A DNA stretch of 19,742 bases from Candidatus Paceibacter normanii SCGC AAA255-P19 (GTDB lineage Bacteria; Patescibacteriota; Minisyncoccia; Minisyncoccales; Paceibacteraceae). The notes beneath the pieces are model-generated. The model ran no database searches and was not told the DNA's origin. It was given only the letters and a program-made list of their open reading frames with translations. Every line of letters begins with the position of its first letter. Position 1 is the stretch's first letter. This document shows, one piece after another, positions 1 through 6,966 of this stretch. A program made the position numbers and the translations under genes. The stretch lies in the NCBI GenBank assembly GCA_000398025.1, contig ASKX01000012.1:1-19742 (forward strand), written 5' to 3'.

Positions 1-17
1 TTTTTTTTGAAGAGTTT

Positions 18-3000
18 TTATTTTTTTTCTTTTTCTTTCTCATTTCTAAAACCTGTGCCCGCTGGTATTAGTTTACCAATTATTACGTTTTCTTTCAATC
101 CTCTTAATTTGTCTTCTTTGCCCTCAATTGCGGCTTTAATTAAAACTCTTGAAGTCTCTTGGAAAGAAGCAGCTGATAGAAATGAGTCGGTGGTTAAAGC
201 CACCCGAGAAATCCCTAATAAAACCGGCACTCCTTTGGCTTGTTTCTTTTTTTCATGCTTCAATTTAGTATTTTCTTCAATAAATTTAGCTCTTTCCACA
301 ATTTCATTGATAGTAAAGGGACTATCTTCTGGACTTTTAATTCTCACTCGTGAGAACATTTGGCGAACAATTATTTCTAGATGCTTATCGTGGATTAAAG
401 CGCCCTGAGAAGCATAAATTCGTTGAATTTCCTTTGTGACATAACGTCGAGCGACGTCTTGGCCAGCCAGCTTGAATAATTCCTTTAAATCTAAACTGCC
501 TTCCCAAAGCTGCTGGCCCGCTTTTACTGTTTGGCCCGGCTCCACCCAAATTGCCGATCTGGCTGGCACTTGATATTCCATGGTTTCTGATTTTTTGCTT
601 TTCTTTTCGGATTTAAATTTAATTTTAATTACTCTTTCTGGGGTCACCTCCAAAACTTTTCCTTCTCCTGGAGCAATTTCAGCTTTTCCACTGGGACTTC
701 TAGCTTCAAAAATTTCCTGAACCCTTGGCAACCCCATAGTAATATCGCCACCGCCAGCCACGCCGCCGGTATGGAAGGTTCTCATGGTTAATTGGGTACC
801 TGGTTCCCCTATTGCTTGAGCTGCCACAATCCCTACTGCCTCTCCCAATTTTATTGGCTGGTTATTACTAAGGTCCCAGCCATAGCATTTTTGACAAATC
901 CCTCTGGCCGATTTACAGCTTAAAGGAGAACGTACTTTTACTTTTTCAATTCCGGCATTAACTATTTTTTCACCTTTCTCCCAATCAATGATCTCCTCTT
1001 CCTTACAAATCCCCCGAATTTTATCTAAACAAACTCTCCCCACTATTTTTAAAAGGAAGCTTTGGCCAATTTCATCGGCATCTCGACGAAAAACTTCAAA
1101 CCCCTCTTTATCGCCACAATCCTCTTCAGCAGTTACTACTTCATGAGCTACATCAACCAAACGGCGAGTAAGATAGCCAGCCGTAGAGGTTCGCAGGGCG
1201 GTATCAGCCGTGCCCTTCCTGGCTCCGTGAGTAGAAATAAAGTATTCCAATACATCAAACCCTTCTTTGAAAGAATTTTTTACTGGCAACTCCATAATCT
1301 GGCCGGCTGGATTGATTACCAAACCCTTCATTCCAGCCATCTGAACCGGCTGACCCCAAGAGCCTCTTGCTCCGGCATCAACCATTTGGAATACTGGCCC
1401 TTCTGGCGGCAGGGATTTGGGCACCAACCTTTCAATGGTAGATTTGGCCTTAGTCCAAATCTCAATTACTTTAGCGGTTTTTTCCTCTTTAGTAAGCAAA
1501 CCTTTTTTAAAATGACCTTCAATTTGCTCTATTTCCTTCTGGGCTTGTTCTAAAATTTGGGGCTTTTCCGGAGGAACAATTAAATCATCCATTCCCCAGG
1601 TAATGCCAGCCCGAGTGGCATTCTCAAAGCCCAATTCCTTAATTTTATCTAAAGTTTCTTCAACGGTTTGTTTGTCGTATTTTTCCAGCACTGAGCCAAT
1701 AATTTTTTCAATGTTCTTCACTTTAATCGTTTTATTTTGATAGGGAAAATCATCGGGTAGGGCCTCATTAAACAGAATCCTTCCCACCGTAGTCTCTATA
1801 AACTCTTTTCCCATTTTCACTTTAATCTTTGCCTGAGGGTCCACCCATCCGAGCTCTTGGGCCATTATTGCTTCCTCGGAAGAGGCAAATATTTTCCCTT
1901 CACCCTTGGTATTCTTTTGGGAGTCCTTGGTCAACCAGTAACATCCCAAAACAATGTCTTGGTACAGGGTAATAACCGGGGTGCCAGTGGCCGGTTTTAA
2001 GAGGTTAAGACCAGCCAACATTCTCTCTTTAGCTTCGTTTTGAGCCATATCGGATAGAGGTAAATGAACAGCCATTTGGTCACCATCAAAATCAGCATTA
2101 AAGGCCTTACAAACCATAGGATGAAGTCGGATTGACACTCCTTCAATTAATATCGGATAGAAAGCCTGAATGCCTAATCTATGCAAAGTTGGCGCTCTAT
2201 TCAGTAAAACCAGCTTATTTTTAACCACTTCTTCCAAGCAGGCCCAAACTTCATCAGTTTCCTCGTCAATTAACCGAGAAGCTCCCCTCACATTGTAAGC
2301 CAACTCTTTATCTAAAATTCTTTTGATTACAAAGGGTTTAAAAAGCTCTAAAGCCATTGTCTTTGGTAGGCCGACTTGGTCAATTCCTAACTCCGGCCCC
2401 ACTACAATCACCGACCTTCCAGAATAATCCACCCTTTTCCCTAAAAGATTTTGGCGAAATCTTCCCTGTTTTCCTTTAAGAATATCTGCTAATGATTTCA
2501 AAAGTCGTTTGCCTCCGGTGGTGGCTTGAGTCATAGTGCCTTTTCTCATCCCGTTGTCAACCAAAGCGTCTACCGCCTCCTGGAGCATTCTCTTTTCGTT
2601 TCTAACAATCACATCTGGAGCATTAATCTCTAAAAGGTATTTTAAGCGGTTATTTCGGTTAATTACTCTTCGGTAAAGATCATTCAAGTCAGAAGAGGCA
2701 TAACGACCACCGTCTAATTGAACCATTGGCCGTAAATCGGGCGGCAATACCGGCAAAACAGTTAAAAACATCCATTCTGGTCTTATCCCTGCTTTAAGCA
2801 TTCCTTGAAAGATTTTTAATCTCCTTAAGATCCGCCGGCGAGAAGCCGGTGCCGATTTCTCTTTTTCCAATTCTGCTTTTGAATTATTAATTTCTTTCTT
2901 CAAATCGATTTTTTCAAAAATATCTCTTAAGGTTTCAGCTCCCGTTCCCGCTTCAAAAACTTCGCCATATTTTAGAGATAAATCGTGGTAATCCACCTCA

Positions 3001-3575
3001 GATAAGATATTCAGCAGTTTAATAGAAAGCACCTCTTCTCTGGCCCTGTCTCTGGCTTCTTTTAGAGCGGCTAACTCCTTTTTCTTTAGTTTTTTGTTTT
3101 TAGTTTTTTGTTTGAATTCTTTTTCAATTTCCGCTAATACTTTTTTTCTGGCTTCTTCGTTTACCTCAGTCACAATATAGGAAGCAAAATAAATTACTTT
3201 CTCCAATTGCTGCATGGGGGTATTCAAAACCATTCCTATTCTGGAAGGGACTCCCCGGAGGAACCAAATATGAGAAACTGGGGCTGCTAATTCAATATGA
3301 CCCATCCTTTCTCGCCTAACAGCAGCTTTGGTCACTTCCACCCCGCACCTATCGCAAACTATTCCTTTGTAGCGAATTCTCTTGTATTTCCCACAATAAC
3401 ATTCGTAATCTTTTTCTGGGCCAAAAATTCGTTCACAAAACAGCCCATCTTTTTCTGCCCGTTGGGTTCGATAGTTAATAGTTTCCGGTTTTATCACTTC
3501 GCCATGAGACCAATTCAAAATCTCCTCCGGTGAAGCTAATTTTATTCTAATGGCTTCTAAATCCGCAACACGCAT
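18..3575 (-). CDS. rpoC: DNA-directed RNA polymerase subunit beta'
   Basis: Largest subunit of the core RNA polymerase, forming the active centre with RpoB in the cytoplasm. The N-terminal zinc site is visible at C59, C61, C74 and C77. The catalytic Mg motif NADFDGD lies at residues 493-499 (D495, D497, D499). The second zinc site is C820, C887, C894 and C897, close in number to the E. coli Cys set. The trigger-loop region GEPGTQLTMRTFHTGG is at 923-938. At 1185 residues it is complete and shorter than E. coli beta' (about 1400), lacking the large lineage-specific insertions. A lysine-rich stretch near residues 150-175 looks lineage-specific. The ATG at 3575 lies 4 bases after the rpoB stop. 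A weak purine-rich sequence (GAAGAAAAC) inside the rpoB end may act as ribosome site, so the two genes are probably translated from one transcript. The stop TAA is at 18-20. Identification is secure. Confidence 0.99.
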   Translation of the reverse strand: MRVADLEAIRIKLASPEEILNWSHGEVIKPETINYRTQRAEKDGLFCERIFGPEKDYECYCGKYKRIRYKGIVCDRCGVEVTKAAVRRERMGHIELAAPVSHIWFLRGVPSRIGMVLNTPMQQLEKVIYFASYIVTEVNEEARKKVLAEIEKEFKQKTKNKKLKKKELAALKEARDRAREEVLSIKLLNILSEVDYHDLSLKYGEVFEAGTGAETLRDIFEKIDLKKEINNSKAELEKEKSAPASRRRILRRLKIFQGMLKAGIRPEWMFLTVLPVLPPDLRPMVQLDGGRYASSDLNDLYRRVINRNNRLKYLLEINAPDVIVRNEKRMLQEAVDALVDNGMRKGTMTQATTGGKRLLKSLADILKGKQGRFRQNLLGKRVDYSGRSVIVVGPELGIDQVGLPKTMALELFKPFVIKRILDKELAYNVRGASRLIDEETDEVWACLEEVVKNKLVLLNRAPTLHRLGIQAFYPILIEGVSIRLHPMVCKAFNADFDGDQMAVHLPLSDMAQNEAKERMLAGLNLLKPATGTPVITLYQDIVLGCYWLTKDSQKNTKGEGKIFASSEEAIMAQELGWVDPQAKIKVKMGKEFIETTVGRILFNEALPDDFPYQNKTIKVKNIEKIIGSVLEKYDKQTVEETLDKIKELGFENATRAGITWGMDDLIVPPEKPQILEQAQKEIEQIEGHFKKGLLTKEEKTAKVIEIWTKAKSTIERLVPKSLPPEGPVFQMVDAGARGSWGQPVQMAGMKGLVINPAGQIMELPVKNSFKEGFDVLEYFISTHGARKGTADTALRTSTAGYLTRRLVDVAHEVVTAEEDCGDKEGFEVFRRDADEIGQSFLLKIVGRVCLDKIRGICKEEEIIDWEKGEKIVNAGIEKVKVRSPLSCKSARGICQKCYGWDLSNNQPIKLGEAVGIVAAQAIGEPGTQLTMRTFHTGGVAGGGDITMGLPRVQEIFEARSPSGKAEIAPGEGKVLEVTPERVIKIKFKSEKKSKKSETMEYQVPARSAIWVEPGQTVKAGQQLWEGSLDLKELFKLAGQDVARRYVTKEIQRIYASQGALIHDKHLEIIVRQMFSRVRIKSPEDSPFTINEIVERAKFIEENTKLKHEKKKQAKGVPVLLGISRVALTTDSFLSAASFQETSRVLIKAAIEGKEDKLRGLKENVIIGKLIPAGTGFRNEKEKEKK

Positions 3576-3579
3576 AATT

Positions 3580-6500
3580 TTATTTGTTTTCTTCGCGTGG
3601 TTTTTCTTTTACTTCCACGCTTAACCCTAATGATTTCAGTTCGGCCACCAAAAGGTTGAAGCTGGCAGGTATGCTGGGATTTTTAATTTCCTCACCCTTT
3701 AAGATGGCTTCATAGGTAGCCGCTCTGCCTAACACATCATCTGATTTTATAGTCAGCATTTCCTGTAAAATGTGAGCGGCTCCATATCCTTCCAATGCCC
3801 AAACTTCCATTTCGCCAAACCTCTGCCCGCCAAACTGGGCTTTTCCTCCCAAGGGCTGTTGAGTAATCAAAGAATAAGGTCCGATGGAGCGCATATGGAT
3901 TTTATCTTCCACCATATGGATTAATTTCATCATATAAATATAGCCCACCGTTATTTTTTCCGGGAAGGGCAATCCGGTTCTTCCATCATATAAAGCGATT
4001 TTCCCATCCTCAGGAAGTCCGGCTTTTTTGAGTTCTTCTTTAATATCCTCTCCGGTTGTTCCAGCTAAAGCCGGGGAGATGGCATGATAACCAAGGTGTT
4101 TGGCCGCCCAGCCCAGATGAGTTTCTAAAACTTGCCCAAGATTCATCCTGGAAACCACGCTCAGCGGATTTAACACAACATCTACCGGCGTGCCATCTTC
4201 CATAAAAGGCATTTCTTCTGCCGGCAGAACCTTAGAAATTACTCCTTTATTCCCGTGACGACCAGCCAGCTTATCTCCCGATTGAATTTTCCTAATTTCG
4301 GCCATCTCCACTTCAATTCTTTTGATAATCCCCGGCTCTAATCTATGGCCCAATTCTCTGGAAAAAATTTTCACTCCCACTACCCTTCCCCGCTTACCGT
4401 GTTCCATTAACAAAGAAGTGTCTTTGACCTCTCTGGCTTTTTCGCCAAAAATCGCCCTTAATAACCTTTCTTCAGCAGTTAAATCCGCTTCGCCTTTGGG
4501 TGAAATCTTTCCAACTAAAATATCATTTGGCCCCACTTTAGCTCCAATTCTAATAACTCCTTCTTCGTCCAAATCCTTTAATTTTTCTTCACCAACATTA
4601 GGAATATCGCAAGTGGTTACCTCTGGCCCCAATTTTGTTTCCCGGACGTCACAAGTAAAGTTCTCTGTATAAATTGAGGTATAAGAGTCGTCTTTAACCA
4701 ATCTTTCGGAAATAACGATAGCATCTTCAAAGTTTTGCCCTCGCCAAGGAAGAAAGGCTACTAAGATGTTTTTACCCAAAGATAAGTATCCATTGGATAT
4801 TGCTCCTCCATCAGCTAAAACATCTCCTTTTTTCACCTTTTGTCCTTTCTTAACTGCTGGCTTTTGATGAAAACAAGTATATTGATTAGTTCTAATAAAG
4901 GTTTTTAAATTATAAGTTTTGGATTTTACTCTGATATGGTCGGCGTCTGCTTCAATTACTTTGCCGTCCTCTTCGGCAATAACCTCTTGACCAGAGTCTC
5001 TTGCTACCCTTTCTTCCGCTCCAGTCATTACTAAGGGTGGGTCGGGGTTTACTAAAGGCACCGATTGACGCTGCATGTTCGAGCCCATTAGAGCCCGGTT
5101 GGCATCATCATTTTGTAAAAAAGGGATCAGAGAAGTGGCAACCGAAACGCATTGTTCGGCTGAAACGTCAATATAGTCAATCTTATCTTTATCTGCCAAG
5201 CCCGGCTCTCCTTTAATTCTGGCTTCAACTTTGGAGGGAACAATTTGGCCTTTTTCGTTAATCGGCACGGCTCCAGAGGCAATATTATATCTTTCTTCCT
5301 CATAAGCATTAAGATAGCGTATATCAGATGTCACCTTGCCCTTTTCCACTCTAAAATAAGGCGTCTCTAAAAAGCCAAAAGAATTAATCCTAGCAAATGA
5401 AGCTAAATGGCCTACCAGTCCAATGTTGGGCCCTTCAGGGGTTTGAATCGGGCAAATTCGACCATAATGAGAGGGCTGAACGTCTCTTACCTCAAAACCG
5501 GCTCGCTCGCGTGTTAATCCCCCGGGGCCCGTAGCTGAGAGGCGTCTTTTATGCTCTAATTCCGACAAAGGGTTCTCGTTGTCCATAAACTGTGACAGCT
5601 GCGAAGAAGTAAAGAACTCTTTAACCACTGCCATTACTGGCCGAGGGTTAATCAATTGAACCGGGGTTAAGGTATGAATATCCAGAGTAGACATTCTGTC
5701 TTTAATAATCCTTTCCATTCTCATTAACCCCACCCTTAATCGGTTCTGAAGGAGTTCCGCCATGGTTCTTACCCTTCTGTTGCCCAAGTGGTCAATTTGA
5801 TCCGGCTTCCCTTCAGGATCATTATTCAACTTTATAATCTCTCGCATTACTGCTATTATATCTTCTGGCTTTAAAACCCTATCCGATACGCCAATTTCCG
5901 ATTTTCCTTTTAATTCAGGCAAGCGCTGCCACATTCGCCATCTGCCTACTTTGGAAAGGTCATATCTCTCAAAATTGAAGAACATATTCTCAATGAGCTC
6001 CCGGGCCGTATCAGACGTAGCCATATCTCCTGGTCTTAACCTTTGGTAAACCTCAACCAAAGCTTCAGCCTGATCGTGAGTGGTATCTCGTTTCAAGGTT
6101 TCTTCGATATAGTCAATTTCGCCCTTATTGACGTCTTGAAACTTCTCTTTAATATCTAATTCCTTATCAATGCCAAAAGCTCGCAAAAGACAGGTGGCCG
6201 CTACCTTTCTTTTTCTGTCAATTTTTACTCCAATAAAGCCCGAGTTTTCAGTCTCAAACTCCAACCAAGCCCCTCGATTAGGAATAACCTTGGCTCCAAA
6301 ACGATTTTTGCCTCCGGTAGCCTGGGCAGTAAAAAACGCTCCGGGCGAGCGAATTAACTGAGCAATAGCCACTCTTTCTACGCCATTAACAATAAAAGTT
6401 CCCCTCTCGGTCATCAAGGGGAAATCGGCTAAAAAGATTTCTTGCTCTTTAATTTCTTTAGTTTTGACATTAACCAGGCGGGTGTTTGCCCGAAGCGAGA

Positions 6501-6741
6501 CCTCATAAGAATCGTTGTTCTGCTTGGCCTCTAAATCCGTTTTATATTTTGGTTCATCCAGTTTGTAATCCAAAAACCAGAGCTCCAGCTCCTTACCAGT
6601 ATAATCTCGAATAGGAGAAACTTCAGAAAATAATTCTTTGAGGTCTCTTTCCCAAAAGGCTCCCCAGCTGTCTTTTTGTAAAGCCAGCAAATAAGGGAGG
6701 GGAAGAGAAACCCTCGCCTTCCCAAAATTTTTCAAAATCAT
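3580..6741 (-). CDS. rpoB: DNA-directed RNA polymerase subunit beta
   Basis: Second large subunit of core RNA polymerase. The rifampicin cluster region is at about 379-404, followed by the invariant GPGGLTRERAGFEVRD segment and PIQTPEGPNIGL (431-442). The C-terminal part has GDKLAGRHGNKG and the GGQRFGEMEVWALEGYGA segment that contacts beta'. At 1053 residues it is complete but much shorter than E. coli RpoB (1342), because the large lineage insertions are absent. The residues equivalent to E. coli Q513, D516, H526, R529 and S531 are kept (Q384, D387, H397, R400, S402), but the L533 position is Thr (T404). The ATG at 6741 has no Shine-Dalgarno sequence before it (CACTGAAAACCT). The gene has its own promoter at 6874-6902 and is followed 4 bases later by rpoC. 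No rplJ/rplL lies upstream in this window. Confidence 0.99.
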   Translation of the reverse strand: MILKNFGKARVSLPLPYLLALQKDSWGAFWERDLKELFSEVSPIRDYTGKELELWFLDYKLDEPKYKTDLEAKQNNDSYEVSLRANTRLVNVKTKEIKEQEIFLADFPLMTERGTFIVNGVERVAIAQLIRSPGAFFTAQATGGKNRFGAKVIPNRGAWLEFETENSGFIGVKIDRKRKVAATCLLRAFGIDKELDIKEKFQDVNKGEIDYIEETLKRDTTHDQAEALVEVYQRLRPGDMATSDTARELIENMFFNFERYDLSKVGRWRMWQRLPELKGKSEIGVSDRVLKPEDIIAVMREIIKLNNDPEGKPDQIDHLGNRRVRTMAELLQNRLRVGLMRMERIIKDRMSTLDIHTLTPVQLINPRPVMAVVKEFFTSSQLSQFMDNENPLSELEHKRRLSATGPGGLTRERAGFEVRDVQPSHYGRICPIQTPEGPNIGLVGHLASFARINSFGFLETPYFRVEKGKVTSDIRYLNAYEEERYNIASGAVPINEKGQIVPSKVEARIKGEPGLADKDKIDYIDVSAEQCVSVATSLIPFLQNDDANRALMGSNMQRQSVPLVNPDPPLVMTGAEERVARDSGQEVIAEEDGKVIEADADHIRVKSKTYNLKTFIRTNQYTCFHQKPAVKKGQKVKKGDVLADGGAISNGYLSLGKNILVAFLPWRGQNFEDAIVISERLVKDDSYTSIYTENFTCDVRETKLGPEVTTCDIPNVGEEKLKDLDEEGVIRIGAKVGPNDILVGKISPKGEADLTAEERLLRAIFGEKAREVKDTSLLMEHGKRGRVVGVKIFSRELGHRLEPGIIKRIEVEMAEIRKIQSGDKLAGRHGNKGVISKVLPAEEMPFMEDGTPVDVVLNPLSVVSRMNLGQVLETHLGWAAKHLGYHAISPALAGTTGEDIKEELKKAGLPEDGKIALYDGRTGLPFPEKITVGYIYMMKLIHMVEDKIHMRSIGPYSLITQQPLGGKAQFGGQRFGEMEVWALEGYGAAHILQEMLTIKSDDVLGRAATYEAILKGEEIKNPSIPASFNLLVAELKSLGLSVEVKEKPREENK

Positions 6742-6770
6742 AGGTTTTCAGTGATAGACAAATTAAAATA

Positions 6771-6797
6771 CCCTAAAGATATAAAAAAACGTTAGGG
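6771..6797 (-). other. Possible hairpin in the rpoB leader
   Basis: The arms ccctaa (6771-6776) and ttaggg (6792-6797) are perfectly complementary around an AT-rich 15-base loop, 30 bases before the rpoB ATG. A second AT-only inverted pair, agaaaaa (6799-6805) and tttttct (6815-6821), lies just upstream in the transcript. Both would be transcribed from the promoter at 6874-6902. The stems are short, so folding in the cell is uncertain. A regulatory role is only a guess. Confidence 0.3.
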
Positions 6798-6873
6798 CAG
6801 AAAAAAATATTAAATTTTTCTAACACAGGAAGGAAATCAAGTATTTAAAAACAGATTAAACTAAGTAAATCTA

Positions 6874-6902
6874 ATTTTACTCCATATCCCTAAAATTGTC
6901 AA
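6874..6902 (-). promoter_or_regulatory. Sigma70-type promoter of rpoBC
   Basis: On the minus strand a perfect -35 box TTGACA (6902-6897) is followed after exactly 17 bases by TAAAAT (6879-6874), one mismatch from the -10 consensus. Transcription would start near 6867, giving a leader of about 125 bases before the rpoB ATG at 6741. The position between the stop of the upstream membrane-protein gene (6967) and rpoB suits a dedicated rpoBC promoter. Called from consensus and position only. Confidence 0.8.
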
Positions 6903-6909
6903 TACCGAA

Positions 6910-6928
6910 GTCGTTTTGAAAAAACGAC
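6910..6928 (-). terminator. Hairpin, possible weak terminator of the upstream gene
   Basis: A perfect inverted repeat with 8-bp arms gtcgtttt / aaaacgac and a 3-base loop lies 39 bases after the stop of the O-antigen-ligase-like gene and 7 bases before the rpoB -35 box. On the minus strand it is followed by TTCGGTATTG and not by a run of T, and half of the stem is A:T pairs. It is therefore a weak intrinsic terminator at best, but its place between two transcription units fits that role. Confidence 0.4.
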
Positions 6929-6936
6929 GAGGGGAA

Positions 6937-6954
6937 GATGAGATTTATCTCATC
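6937..6954. repeat. Palindrome gatgagat-tt-atctcatc
   Basis: A perfect 18-base inverted repeat (8-bp arms, 2-base centre) starts 13 bases after the stop of the O-antigen-ligase-like gene. It shares its half-sites and flanks with the palindrome at 9236-9256 in opposite orientation: both read GGCGATGAG ... CTCATCTTC, with a CC soon after. It may be a 3' UTR hairpin or a copy of a small dispersed palindromic repeat. Confidence 0.6.
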
Positions 6955-6966
6955 GCCCGCTCACCG

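Noticed and set aside
7..408. Plus-strand open frames opposite rpoC, rpoB, the LamG gene and others
   Set aside because: They lie antisense to strongly conserved genes, lack domains, and their length is explained by the composition of the true coding strand.
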